This document shows positions 24,605 through 33,285 of a stretch of 64,000 bases of DNA, piece by piece (within the stretch, counting starts at the first letter, position 1; every line of letters begins with the position of its first letter). The notes beneath the pieces are model-generated. The model saw only the letters and a program-made list of their open reading frames with translations, searched no databases and was not told the origin of the DNA. This stretch comes from Bradyrhizobium liaoningense (lineage in GTDB: Bacteria; Pseudomonadota; Alphaproteobacteria; Rhizobiales; Xanthobacteraceae). Made by a program: the position numbers and the translations under genes. The stretch is taken from assembly GCF_018130785.1 (NCBI RefSeq), contig NZ_JAFCJT010000010.1:124001-188000 (forward strand), given 5' to 3'.

Positions 24605-25315
24605 TTAGATCGGGCTGCTGTCCGCCGTCCGCTCCGCCAGCACCACGATCTTGTGCGGATCGCGCAGGATGATGCGCTGACGGCCGCTCTCGACGAGGCC
24701 CTGGCTCTCCCAGCCGCTCAGGATACGGCTGACGGTATGCAGCGTGGTGCCGGTCATCTGCGCGATGTCCTGGCGGCTGATCGGGAAGTCGATCTCGATG
24801 CCGTGGTCGAGCTTCTTGCCGGACTGTTTTGCGAGCCGCAGCAGCGCATGCGCGACGCGCTGCTCGACCTGCTGGGTCGACATTTCCAGGATGCGGGTGT
24901 GGCTCTCCTGCAGCCGCGCGCCGACGGTTTGCAGCGTATTGGTGGCGATCGCCGGAAACCGCTCGATCAGCCGCGGCCAGGCCGAATTCGGCCAGATCAG
25001 CACCACACTGTCGTCGACCGCCATCGCGGTCGCGGGATAGTGCACGGCACCGATCGCCATCGCGAGGCCAAAGGTCTCGCCGGGCGCGACATAGCGCACG
25101 ACGATCTGTTCGCCGGTCGGGGTGGTCTTGGTCGCGCGGACGTGGCCGTGCAGCAGCAGGAAGAAGGATTGCGCGTCAGCGCCCTGTTCGAAAATGGCCG
25201 TGTTCCTGGGATAGCGCGCCGAGCGGGCCTCGCGCAGGATCTCGTCGAGGTCATCAGGCTTGACGCCGGCGAATAGCGGCAGATGCGCAACCAGCGATGT
25301 GTCGACCTTGGCCAT
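24605..25315 (-). CDS. nnrR: Crp/Fnr-family regulator, NnrR-like
   Basis: A 236-residue transcription factor with a cyclic-nucleotide-binding-type domain (about 15-135) and a C-terminal HTH_Crp domain (about 155-220). The recognition region reads SRQDIAQMTGTTLHTVSRILSGWE. It has no cysteine at all, so it cannot hold an FNR-type 4Fe-4S cluster, which fits NnrR/DNR-like regulators that sense nitric oxide by other means. It is divergent from nnrS, and a perfect-arm box (25368-25381) in the shared gap supports control by, or autoregulation within, the FixK/NnrR circuit. The start at 25315 has a gaggag ribosome site. The longer frame to 25543 is not used. Confidence 0.85.
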   Translation of the reverse strand: MAKVDTSLVAHLPLFAGVKPDDLDEILREARSARYPRNTAIFEQGADAQSFFLLLHGHVRATKTTPTGEQIVVRYVAPGETFGLAMAIGAVHYPATAMAVDDSVVLIWPNSAWPRLIERFPAIATNTLQTVGARLQESHTRILEMSTQQVEQRVAHALLRLAKQSGKKLDHGIEIDFPISRQDIAQMTGTTLHTVSRILSGWESQGLVESGRQRIILRDPHKIVVLAERTADSSPI

Positions 25316-25367
25316 TCTGTCTCCTCGGCGCTCGGGAGTGTGATGGCACCTGTAATCGTCAGGCAGT

Positions 25368-25381
25368 TTGCGATAGCGCAA
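25368..25381. promoter_or_regulatory. FixK/FNR-type box between nnrR and nnrS
   Basis: The sequence ttgcgatagcgcaa has perfect 5-bp inverted arms (ttgcg and cgcaa) and fits TTG-N8-CAA. It lies 52 bp from the nnrR start and 62 bp from the nnrS start, so a class II promoter could be formed in both directions. It is the best box of the four. Confidence 0.8.
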
Positions 25382-25443
25382 AACGGGCCGGCCGGACGGC
25401 AGTATTTTTCCAGGCAACGGTCCGAATTCACAGGAGTTGCCCC

Positions 25444-26655
25444 ATGGCTGGCGCCCGATCCCGCAATTTTGAGGGCTGGCCGCTGTTTGCGAACAGTTTT
25501 CGCCCCTTTTTTCTGCTGGCCGCGATCCAGGCCGGGCTGTCAATTTTGGCCTGGCTGCCGATGTTCTACGGCGAGCTATCGGTCAGTTCGACGTTCGCGC
25601 CGCGCGACTGGCACGTCCACGAGATGCTCTATGGCTTCCTGCCGGCGGTGATCACGGGATTCCTGTTCACGGCGATCCCGAACTGGACCGGGCGGCTGCC
25701 GATCCAGGGGACGTCGCTGGGCGCGCTGCTGGTGGTCTGGCTCGCCGGACGTCTTGCAGTGACGCTGTCCGCCGATATCGGTTGGGCGTTCGCGCTCGTC
25801 GTCGATGCCGCCTTCCTGGCGCTGGTCGTCGCGGCCGCGACGCGCGAGATCATCGCGGGCGGTAATTGGCGCAATTTGCCAGTTGTGGTGCTCGTGCTGG
25901 TGCTGCTCGCCGGCAATGTCGCCTTCCATCTCGAAGCGCACTTCGAGGGCGCAGCCGATGTGGGCATCCGCGTTGGCATCGGTGTGGTCGTGCTGCTGAT
26001 CTCGCTGATCGGCGGCCGCATCATCCCCAGCTTCACCCGCAACTGGCTGGTCAAGTTCAATCCCGGCCGCCTGCCGGTGCCGTTCGGCCGCTTCGACGGT
26101 GCGGTGATTGGATTGAGCGCGCTCGCGCTCGTTGCGTGGATCGTGGCGCCGCTGAACATGATCACCGGCGCGGTGATGGCGCTCGTCGGTGTGCTCCATC
26201 TGGTGCGGTTCGCGCGCTGGGCCGGCGACCGCACCTCGCGCGAGCGGCTGCTGCTGATCCTGCATGTCGGGTACATCTTCGTGCCGCTCGGTTTTCTCCT
26301 CAACGCTCTGGCCGGCTTCGGCCTGCTGCCGCCGAGCGCGGGCATTCACGCCTGGATGACGGGGGCTGCCGGAATCATGACGCTCGCGGTGATGACGCGC
26401 GCGAGCCTTGGCCATACCGGGCAGGCGCTGACGGCATCACCCGCCACCCAGGGCATCTATGTCGCGATCATCATCGCGGCACTGGCGCGGGTTGCTGCCG
26501 TTGTGTTGCCGGCGCAAAGCGATGTGCTGCTGCATATTGCGGCCTGCGGCTGGATCGTCGCGTTCCTCGGCTTTGCCGCCGCATTCGGACCGCTGCTCGC
26601 CGGAAATCCCCGGCGTGCGCTTGCGATCATGGGCATGCCGGCTCCGGCACGCTGA
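25444..26655 (+). CDS. nnrS: NnrS family heme-copper membrane protein
   Basis: A 403-residue polytopic inner-membrane protein with about twelve hydrophobic segments. It opens NFEGWPLFANSFRPFFLLAA, the NnrS start. RDWHVHEMLYGFLPAVITGFLFTAIPNWTGR carries conserved His of the family, and further His-bearing segments follow (VAFHLEAHFE, GIHAWMTGAAGIMTLAVMTRASLGHTG). NnrS proteins bind heme and copper and protect against nitric oxide stress. The ATG at 25444 has caggag ahead and is preferred over the longer frame from 25297, which overlaps nnrR. It is divergent from nnrR with a shared box. Confidence 0.93.
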   Translation: MAGARSRNFEGWPLFANSFRPFFLLAAIQAGLSILAWLPMFYGELSVSSTFAPRDWHVHEMLYGFLPAVITGFLFTAIPNWTGRLPIQGTSLGALLVVWLAGRLAVTLSADIGWAFALVVDAAFLALVVAAATREIIAGGNWRNLPVVVLVLVLLAGNVAFHLEAHFEGAADVGIRVGIGVVVLLISLIGGRIIPSFTRNWLVKFNPGRLPVPFGRFDGAVIGLSALALVAWIVAPLNMITGAVMALVGVLHLVRFARWAGDRTSRERLLLILHVGYIFVPLGFLLNALAGFGLLPPSAGIHAWMTGAAGIMTLAVMTRASLGHTGQALTASPATQGIYVAIIIAALARVAAVVLPAQSDVLLHIAACGWIVAFLGFAAAFGPLLAGNPRRALAIMGMPAPAR

Positions 26656-26657
26656 GC

Positions 26658-27695
26658 CTAGGCCGCGGACGCCGAGGGAACGTCGGCGGGCTTGGCCAGT
26701 GGCCGCACGCCTTTGCGCCATGCAGTGATGGTGCAGCCGAAACGGCCACGGAACCAGCGCGCCATCGCGCTCTGTGCGGAGAAGCCGAGTTGCGCGGCGA
26801 CGTCCGCCAGCGGCCGGCCGGTGTCGTCGATCAACTGGATCACGAGATCGGCGCGCTGTGCGTCGAGGATGGCCGAGAAACTGGTGCCGGCTTCAGCGAG
26901 GTGCCGATGGATGGTGCGGCGGGTGCAGGCAAGATGCTCGGCCACGCGCTCGACCGTGCAGTCGCCGCCGGCGAGCAGGATGCGCACGACCTCGTCGACC
27001 TTCTCCTCCCAGCTTGCCGGCCGCGTCTCGATCGCCTCGATCCGCTTGCGCAGATAGCTCGCGATCAGCGGATGCGCGCTCGGGATCCGCCGCTCCATGT
27101 CGTGCGCTGACAACAGCATCGCATCGTCATCGGCATTGAAGGTGACGCGGCAACCGAAGAAGTCGCGGTAGCGCTTGCGGTCGTGTGGCGGCGGATAATG
27201 CAGATGCACTTCGAGCGGCCGCCAATCGCTGCTGAATAACGACTGGATGATGCGGTGAACGCTGCCCAGCGCCATGTCGATCGACTGGCGCGGCGCGGTC
27301 GGCTGCCGGCCGCGCAGATGCAGCGTGACGGTCACGGTCCGCTTGTTGCGGGTGACGTCCAGCTTCATGCCGTCGTGATGGACATGGATGAAGCGCGAGA
27401 ATGCTTCGATCGCCTCGCCGACGGTCGCCTGTTCGCGCACGATCAGGCCGACCGCGCCGAAATTGGTCAGGCCGCCGCGCTCGGCGAGCCGCAAGCCGAA
27501 ATCTTCAGCGCCTGAAGCCTCTGCCGACAATTCGAGCAGGCGGCGCAGAGCCGTGACGGCGATGGGCGTATCGGGCTTGTCGAGGCAGGCCAGCGGCAGC
27601 CTGACCTTGCGCATCATCTGTTTCGGGTCGAGCCCGACCGACCGGGCGACGTCCGGGTAGTAGCTCAAGCCTGCGCTGCGAATGAGGTCGGTCAT
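26658..27695 (-). CDS. AraC-family transcriptional regulator (OruR/ToxT-like N-domain)
   Basis: A 345-residue regulator. The N-terminal ligand-binding domain of the Arabinose_bd type covers about 15-205 (GLTNFGAVGLIVREQATVGEAIEAFSRF). The C-terminal double helix-turn-helix (about 240-335) contains CTVERVAEHLACTRRTIHRHL and LADVAAQLGFSAQSAMARWFRGRFG. It ends 3 bp from the converging nnrS stop. The start at 27695 has a purine-rich site ahead (caggaacagg), and the longer frame to 27938 is rejected. The intergenic gap to the divergent FixJ-like gene holds repeated half-sites that may be its operator. Ligand and targets are unknown. Confidence 0.87.
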   Translation of the reverse strand: MTDLIRSAGLSYYPDVARSVGLDPKQMMRKVRLPLACLDKPDTPIAVTALRRLLELSAEASGAEDFGLRLAERGGLTNFGAVGLIVREQATVGEAIEAFSRFIHVHHDGMKLDVTRNKRTVTVTLHLRGRQPTAPRQSIDMALGSVHRIIQSLFSSDWRPLEVHLHYPPPHDRKRYRDFFGCRVTFNADDDAMLLSAHDMERRIPSAHPLIASYLRKRIEAIETRPASWEEKVDEVVRILLAGGDCTVERVAEHLACTRRTIHRHLAEAGTSFSAILDAQRADLVIQLIDDTGRPLADVAAQLGFSAQSAMARWFRGRFGCTITAWRKGVRPLAKPADVPSASAA

Positions 27696-27726
27696 GCGAC
27701 CTGTTCCTGCCAGCCATTCCCGCAGA

Positions 27727-27797
27727 TGTCCCGAAATGTAAAGTTTCTGTCCCGATCCGTCAAATCCGGGAACAGGATGGAACATACATAAGGGACA
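27727..27797. promoter_or_regulatory. candidate AraC-type operator with tgtcccga direct repeats
   Basis: Two copies of tgtcccga (27727-27734 and 27748-27755) lie 21 bp apart start to start, two helical turns, the spacing AraC-family monomers typically use. A third, inverted half-site (agggaca, 27791-27797) follows. The site is in the gap between the AraC gene and the FixJ-like gene. Assignment to the neighbouring AraC protein is an inference. Confidence 0.45.
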
Positions 27798-27897
27798 CCG
27801 AAGCACGGGCGTGAATGCCGTGCGTGTGACGGCGCGGCGCGACGGAGTCCCGCTGCCGTCTCGGGCCATTTGACCAAGACATTGCTGGATCGGGACT

Positions 27898-28518
27898 ATG
27901 CCGGGGAACATGCTTTCCAAGGGTGAGGTATTCGTCATTGAAACGGACGCGGCCTCGCGCGAACAACTTTCAATGGCGCTTCAACAGAGCGCCTACGACG
28001 TGATCTGCTTTGCCGACGGCGCAGCTTTGCTTTCGGAAGCCAAGGCGCGGATGCCGGCCTGCGTGCTGCTGGAGATGCCGCCCGATCGCTCCGGCCTCGA
28101 CGTGCTCAAGCGCCTGCGCGAGGAGAACTGCATGGCTCCGGTTCTGGTGACGTCGGCGAACGGCAGCATCGCGATGGCCGTCGACGCGATCAAGAGCGGT
28201 GCGGCCGACTTCATCGAAAAGCCGTTCCGCACCCACGACATCATTGGCCGGATCGACGCCGCCATCGACGAGTTCGGCCAGCCCAGCTCGAACCGCCAGC
28301 GCTGGTTGCCCGGTTGCGAGCCCCTGACCGGGCGTGAGGGCGACGTGCTCGAGCATCTCGCCGCCGGCCTCACCAACAAGGAGATCGCCCGGCGCATGCA
28401 TCTGAGCGCGCGCACGGTCGAAGGTTATCGCGCCGGCATCCTGAAGAAGGCCGGCGCCAAGAATGTGACAGATCTGCTCCGCCGCATCTTCGGCCAGGGT
28501 TCGCCCGCCCAGGTTTAA
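27898..28518 (+). CDS. FixJ-like response regulator with Asp-to-Glu phosphoacceptor
   Basis: A 206-residue protein with a receiver domain (about 9-125) and a LuxR/NarL-type HTH (about 140-200: LTGREGDVLEHLAAGLTNKEIARRMHLSARTVEGYRAGIL). It resembles FixJ overall. The phosphoacceptor site reads ACVLLEMPPDRSG, so Glu59 replaces the usual Asp, and the acidic pair is reduced to E15 and D17. The conserved Thr (T85) and Lys (K108) remain. A pseudo-receiver, or one locked on by a phosphomimetic Glu, is possible. No histidine kinase is adjacent. It is divergent from the AraC gene. A second in-frame ATG at 27910 is also a possible start. Confidence 0.85.
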   Translation: MPGNMLSKGEVFVIETDAASREQLSMALQQSAYDVICFADGAALLSEAKARMPACVLLEMPPDRSGLDVLKRLREENCMAPVLVTSANGSIAMAVDAIKSGAADFIEKPFRTHDIIGRIDAAIDEFGQPSSNRQRWLPGCEPLTGREGDVLEHLAAGLTNKEIARRMHLSARTVEGYRAGILKKAGAKNVTDLLRRIFGQGSPAQV

Positions 28519-28690
28519 GTACTCCGCTGCGGGACCGCGACACGTTCCGCGGCCATGGTGCCGCCGCGGCGGCGCCCCACGGAAACCCCAATCGAACCAG
28601 TTCCTTCCCTGCCGCGTCTCATCACGATGGCGAGGCATTTTATCGCGCGCGTCCGGTTGGCGGCGTGGCGATACTGGCAGGAGGGACTTT

Positions 28691-30370
28691 ATGCGCATCA
28701 CCGCAAGATGTTTGGCAACGACGAGCCTGGTTCTGGTGAACATGGCGTCGCCCTCATGGGCCGCCGATGTGGACGCCACATCGGCGATCGACACCGTCAC
28801 CGTCTATCCCGATGGCGCCACCGTCACCCGTGTCATCGCGCTGGACCTCGCCTCCGGTGACAGCACGCTCGTCGCCAGGGATTTTCCGCTTTCGCTCGAT
28901 CCGTCCTCCCTTCGCGTCGAGGGCGAGGCGGGTGCCAAGCTCACCATCGGCACGATCGATGCCCGGCCGCCGCGTGCGGCGCCGCCAGTCAACCTGTCCG
29001 AACTCGACAAACGCATCGAAACGCTCAAGGACGAGCGCTCCGATTTGCAAGGAGCAATCGATGCGGCGGTCGCGCGGCGCAAATTCGCTCAGCGGTTTGC
29101 CGAAACCTCTCCTGCCGGCCTCGGCGACAAGGGCGAGGCCCGTCCAATCACCGAATGGCGGGCAGCCTTTAGCGCAGTCGGCGACGAGATCGCGACTGCC
29201 GACACCGCGATCCGAGACGCCACTCGAAAACAGCGCGAGAACGATCGCCAGATCGCGCAGCTCGAAGCCGAGCGTTCGGCCAAGCCGCCGAGCAAGCTCG
29301 AGGTGCGCATCGACGTCGCCTCGGCCGCCGCGACCAAGGCGACGCTGCGGGTGACTTACGCTGTCCGCAACGCGCGCTGGCTGCCGCTCTATGACGCCCG
29401 GCTCGACACCGGCGCCAAGGACCGCAAGCCGCAGGTCGAGCTGGTTCGCCGCGCCGAGGTCACGCAGTCGACCGGCGAGGATTGGTCCAACGTCACGCTC
29501 GGCGTCTCCACGGTGCGGATCGGTCGCGGCGGCAGCGCGCCGGAGCTCAACTCGCTGGTTGCGCAGTATCCGCAGGTACCGAAGCCGATGGCGCTCGGAA
29601 CGGCTTCGGACCTTGCGCGGCCTGCGCCAGCCATGCGAGAGCGTTCCGCGCAATTTACGCCCTTGTCCAAGGCTCTCGAAGCTGCGGAGCCGCGTGAGCG
29701 TGCCGACGAGCAGCAGGCGGTTGCCGAGATCGGCGACTTCCAGGCCACATTCAAGATTCCCGGCCGCGTCAGCCTCGGTGCTGCCGAGGGCGCCAAGAGC
29801 CTGCGTATCGCTTCCATGAGCGTGCCCGCCGACCTCGCGGTGCGCGCGGCCCCGGTGATGGATCCGACCGCCTTCCTCGAAGCGAGTTTCAAGCAGACCG
29901 ATGACACGACTCTGTTGCCGGGCAAGGTCGCGATCTACCGCGACGGCGTCTTCGTCGGCCGTGGCAAGCTGTCGGCCTCGGCCAAGGACGACATCGTGCG
30001 GCTCGGCTTCGGCGCCGACGACAAGGTCAAGATCGAACGTGCCGTGCTCAAGCGCAACGAAGGCTCGGCCGGCCTGCTCGTCACGACGTCGAAGACCGAC
30101 GAGCGTTCGTTCAAGACGACGATCCGCAACGGCCACGACTTCCCGATCAAGGTTGCGATCGAGGATCAGCTGCCGGTCAGCGAGAGCGAGGATATCGTCG
30201 TCGAGATGCTGCCTGCGAGCACGCCGCCGACCGCGAGCAACATCCGCGACAAGCGCGGCGTGCTGGAATGGTCGTTCGACGCCAAGCCCGGCGAGGTGAA
30301 GGACATCAACTTCGCCTGGCGCATCCGCTGGCCGAAGGACAAGAGCATGGTGATCGTGCCGGCGGGGTAA
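28691..30370 (+). CDS. DUF4139/DUF4140 protein (mucoidy inhibitor A type)
   Basis: A 559-residue exported protein (signal about 1-24, ending SWAAD). The N-terminal DUF4140 region (about 32-130) starts VTVYPDGATVTRV. A coiled coil (about 100-200, rich in Glu, Arg and Lys) follows, then the DUF4139 beta domain (about 205-555), with RVTYAVRNARWLPLYDARL and QSTGEDWSNVTLGVST, typical of this family. The C-terminus ends in a beta-rich segment (WRIRWPKDKS). Function is not established beyond the family name. It is not clearly linked to its neighbours, and a hairpin lies between it and hmuV. Confidence 0.85.
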   Translation: MRITARCLATTSLVLVNMASPSWAADVDATSAIDTVTVYPDGATVTRVIALDLASGDSTLVARDFPLSLDPSSLRVEGEAGAKLTIGTIDARPPRAAPPVNLSELDKRIETLKDERSDLQGAIDAAVARRKFAQRFAETSPAGLGDKGEARPITEWRAAFSAVGDEIATADTAIRDATRKQRENDRQIAQLEAERSAKPPSKLEVRIDVASAAATKATLRVTYAVRNARWLPLYDARLDTGAKDRKPQVELVRRAEVTQSTGEDWSNVTLGVSTVRIGRGGSAPELNSLVAQYPQVPKPMALGTASDLARPAPAMRERSAQFTPLSKALEAAEPRERADEQQAVAEIGDFQATFKIPGRVSLGAAEGAKSLRIASMSVPADLAVRAAPVMDPTAFLEASFKQTDDTTLLPGKVAIYRDGVFVGRGKLSASAKDDIVRLGFGADDKVKIERAVLKRNEGSAGLLVTTSKTDERSFKTTIRNGHDFPIKVAIEDQLPVSESEDIVVEMLPASTPPTASNIRDKRGVLEWSFDAKPGEVKDINFAWRIRWPKDKSMVIVPAG

Positions 30371-30397
30371 ACTCTCGCCTTGGGCGGCGCTTCCTTA

Positions 30398-30421
30398 CCT
30401 CTCCCCGCAAGCGGGGCGAGG
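30398..30421. terminator. hairpin between converging DUF4139 gene and hmuV
   Basis: Arms cctctccccgc and gcggggcgagg (one mismatch) around an aa loop. It lies 28 bp after the DUF4139 gene and 10 bp from the end of hmuV, so it could end both transcripts. No strong T-run. A similar sequence with shorter arms appears at about 56739-56763, suggesting a small repeat family. Confidence 0.55.
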
Positions 30422-30431
30422 GAGCGCATCT

Positions 30432-31238
30432 TCACCGCGGCGGCGTCGAGTTCGCGCGCATCGACTGCGGCAATACGTAAGGCACGCCGTCGTCTGCCTG
30501 ATGGACGACGGCGTCAATCTCGAAGATGTCGCGGATGATCTCGCGCGTGACGATTTTGCTGCGCGGGCCGTCGGCGGCGAGCCTGCCGCGGTTCAGGACG
30601 ACGAGCCGGTCAGCGAAGCGGATTGCGAGGTTGAGGTCGTGCAGGATCGCGATGACAGCCGTGCCGCGTGCCGCGCGGCGCTGCGCGGCTTCGACGAGGT
30701 CGATCTGGTGGCGCAGATCGAGGCTCGAGGTCGGCTCGTCCAGCAGCAAAAGCCCCGGTCCGTGCTCGGCCTCGCCGCAGGCGAGCTGCACCAGCACCCG
30801 GGCGAAATGAGCGCGCTGCTGTTCGCCGCCCGATAGCGTCGGCAATTGCCGCTCGCGGAAATGCGATAGCCCTACCTCGTCCAGTGCGGCATCGACGAGT
30901 GCACCGGCATCGCGTGCGCTGCGGTCGCCGGCGCCCATCAGCACGATCTCCTCGAGCGTGAAGGGGAAGGTGACGTTGATGTGCTGGGACAGCATCGCTC
31001 GGCGCGCGGCAAGCTCGCGCGGCGTATAGCTTCTGATGTCGCGCTGCTTCAGCCGCACCTCGCCATCGTTTGGGCGGAGATCGCCGGAGAGCAGCCGCAG
31101 CAGCGTGGACTTCCCGGCCCCGTTCGGGCCGATGATCGCGACCATCTCGCCGGCCGCAACCGTCAGGCCGACGTCGTCGAGCAGCGTCGCGCGACCGGCG
31201 CGCTTGCTCAAGCCGCGAGCCTCGATCACGGCGCTCAT
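30432..31238 (-). CDS. hmuV: heme ABC importer ATPase
   Basis: A 268-residue ATP-binding subunit of the hemin importer. Walker A is IIGPNGAGKSTLLRLLSG, the signature LSGGEQQRAHFARVL, and Walker B GLLLLDEPTSSLD, with the iron/heme-type segment YTPRELAARRAMLSQH. The start overlaps the hmuU stop by 4 bp. It acts on the cytoplasmic face with HmuU to import heme delivered by HmuT. It is the last gene of the leftward operon hmuP-hmuT-hmuU-hmuV. Confidence 0.95.
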   Translation of the reverse strand: MSAVIEARGLSKRAGRATLLDDVGLTVAAGEMVAIIGPNGAGKSTLLRLLSGDLRPNDGEVRLKQRDIRSYTPRELAARRAMLSQHINVTFPFTLEEIVLMGAGDRSARDAGALVDAALDEVGLSHFRERQLPTLSGGEQQRAHFARVLVQLACGEAEHGPGLLLLDEPTSSLDLRHQIDLVEAAQRRAARGTAVIAILHDLNLAIRFADRLVVLNRGRLAADGPRSKIVTREIIRDIFEIDAVVHQADDGVPYVLPQSMRANSTPPR

Positions 31239-32329
31239 AGCGAGGCGAGCCCGCGCTGCCGCAGCAGGATGCCGAGGAAGACCGGCGCGCCGACTGCGGC
31301 CGTCAAGATGCCGATCGGCATCTCCGCGGGCGCCACGATGGTGCGCGCCAGCGTGTCGGCGCCGACCATCAGGATCGCGCCGAGCAGCACCGAGGCCGGC
31401 AGCAGCAGCCGATGCGCCGGCCCGATAACGAGGCGCAGGAGGTGCGGCACGACGATGCCGACGAAGCCGATGACACCGCTGATGGAGACCGCAACCCCGG
31501 TCATGGCGGAGACCATGACGATCGAGATTCGCTTCAGACGCTCGACATCGACACCGCCGTGAAAGGCGTCGGCCTCGCCCAGCACCAGCAGATCGAGACC
31601 GCGTGCGATATAGGCGCAGGCCCCAACCCCGATGACCAGGACCGGCGCGAGCACGGCGGCCTTGGTCCAGGTGGCGCCGCTCATCGAACCCAGCATCCAG
31701 AACGTGATGTCGCGAAGCTGGCGGTCGTCGGCGATGAACACCAGCAGCCCGATGCCGGCATTGGTGATGGCTGTGATGGCGACGCCGGCGAGCAGGAAGA
31801 TCGCGATCGAGGTCCGCCCGGCGCGGCTGGAGATGCTGTAGAGGATCGCGGTGGTGACCAGCGAGCCTGCGAAGGCCGCGAGCGGCAGCAGCTCGGTCTG
31901 GAGGAAACGCAGCGCCTCGCCGAAGCGCGAATCGGTGAAGACGATCGCGCTTGCGGCCGCGAGCGCCCCGCCGCTGGAGACGCCGACCAGCGCGGGATCG
32001 GCGAGCGGGTTACGAAACAGTCCTTGCATGATCGCGCCGGCGGCGGCGAGCAGGCCGCCGACCATCGCCGTGGCCGCGATCCGGGGAATGCGGATCGACC
32101 ACAGCACGAGCTGGTCACGCGCCGTCATGGCATCGGCGGTTGCGTTGCCGGCAAAGCGGAGCGCGGCAGGCAGCCGGGAAAGGGGAATGCCGGCCGCGCC
32201 GACCGTCAGTGCGATGATCGCGGTCGCAATGAGCGCAGCCAGGAGGAGGGGAATGGCAATCGACGTAAACCGCCGTCCCGCGCGGGCTCGCCGCGGGCTT
32301 CGCGTCTCGGCCCCGGCCGCCACACTCAT
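31235..32329 (-). CDS. hmuU: heme ABC importer permease, FecCD family
   Basis: A 364-residue integral membrane permease of the FecCD/BtuC type with about ten helices, including segments such as GVSSGGALAAASAIV and PHLLRLVIGPAHRLLLPAS. The hallmark VIGFVGIVVPHLLRL is present. The frame reads from 32338 (TTG), but the ATG at 32329 gives the usual 4-bp ATGA overlap with hmuT and is preferred. It works with HmuV and HmuT to move heme across the inner membrane. Confidence 0.95.
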   Translation of the reverse strand: MSVAAGAETRSPRRARAGRRFTSIAIPLLLAALIATAIIALTVGAAGIPLSRLPAALRFAGNATADAMTARDQLVLWSIRIPRIAATAMVGGLLAAAGAIMQGLFRNPLADPALVGVSSGGALAAASAIVFTDSRFGEALRFLQTELLPLAAFAGSLVTTAILYSISSRAGRTSIAIFLLAGVAITAITNAGIGLLVFIADDRQLRDITFWMLGSMSGATWTKAAVLAPVLVIGVGACAYIARGLDLLVLGEADAFHGGVDVERLKRISIVMVSAMTGVAVSISGVIGFVGIVVPHLLRLVIGPAHRLLLPASVLLGAILMVGADTLARTIVAPAEMPIGILTAAVGAPVFLGILLRQRGLASL

Positions 32330-33279
32330 TGCCGGCAATTCGCCGCCGACAGAGCCGACGTGAACGCGCCGCCGCTATCGGCCAATGCCGGATAGAGCTT
32401 GACCGAGAGATCGCGCGCCGCCGCCGCCGTGCGCGGTCCGAAGCCGAGCAGATAGAGCCCGTCCATCGTGATAAAGCTCTTGTTGGCCGCGACCGGCGTC
32501 AGGGCAAAGCCGGGATGAGTATACACCGCGTCGGCCTGGAGCGAGTCCTTGCCGCGCTCGATCGACAGCACGACGTCGGGTTTTGCGGCCACGATCGCCT
32601 CGTCGCCGATGATCTTGTAGCCGTCGTAATCGTCGACGGCATTGGCGGCGCCGGCGAGCTGGATGATCTCGTCGGCGGCGGTCTTGTGGCCGGCGACCAT
32701 CGCCCGTCCGTTCAGGAGCGACATCACGAACATCACGCGGGCCGGCTTCGTGACCTTGGCACGCAGTGCGCGCAGCTGCGCAAGATCCGCAGTCACTGCA
32801 GTGCTGAGGCATTCGGCGCGTGCATCGACGCCCATGGCGTGGCCAACCAGCTTGATCTTCTCGACCAGGCCCTCCTCGGAGAAGGACTCGGGCACCAGCA
32901 CCAGCGGCACCTTCGCCGTCTCCAGCAGGTCCATGGTCTCGCGCGGGCCCGATCCCTGGATCGCCAGGATCAGGGTCGGGTTGAGGCCCAGCACGCCTTC
33001 GGCCGAAATCTGGCGCATGTAGCCGACATTGGGTTTGTCGTGCAGGGCCGCCGCCGGATAAAGGCTCGTGGTGTCGACGCCGACCAGGCGGCTCTCCAGC
33101 CCGAGTGCATAGAGGATCTCGGTGATGGCGCCACCGATCGAGACCGTCCGCGCGAAGTCGGTGACGGCGACATCGCGATTGCGCGCATCATGCACCGTGA
33201 TGCCGGCCGCGTGCGCGCTCGACCCGAGCGCGATCGCGCCGGTGAGCAGGAGGTTTGCAAGGGTGCGACAAAATGTCAT
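32326..33279 (-). CDS. hmuT: periplasmic heme-binding protein
   Basis: A 317-residue periplasmic binding protein of the helical-backbone type used for heme. The signal peptide (about 1-24, ending SSAHAAG) is followed by ITVHDARNRDVAV and TVSIGGAITEILYALGLESRLVGVDTTS. The latter segment is typical of HmuT. The start is the ATG at 33279, 6 bp after the HmuP stop. It hands heme to HmuU. Its end overlaps the start of hmuU by 4 bp. Confidence 0.93.
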   Translation of the reverse strand: MTFCRTLANLLLTGAIALGSSAHAAGITVHDARNRDVAVTDFARTVSIGGAITEILYALGLESRLVGVDTTSLYPAAALHDKPNVGYMRQISAEGVLGLNPTLILAIQGSGPRETMDLLETAKVPLVLVPESFSEEGLVEKIKLVGHAMGVDARAECLSTAVTADLAQLRALRAKVTKPARVMFVMSLLNGRAMVAGHKTAADEIIQLAGAANAVDDYDGYKIIGDEAIVAAKPDVVLSIERGKDSLQADAVYTHPGFALTPVAANKSFITMDGLYLLGFGPRTAAAARDLSVKLYPALADSGGAFTSALSAANCRQ

Positions 33280-33285
33280 TGCGGG

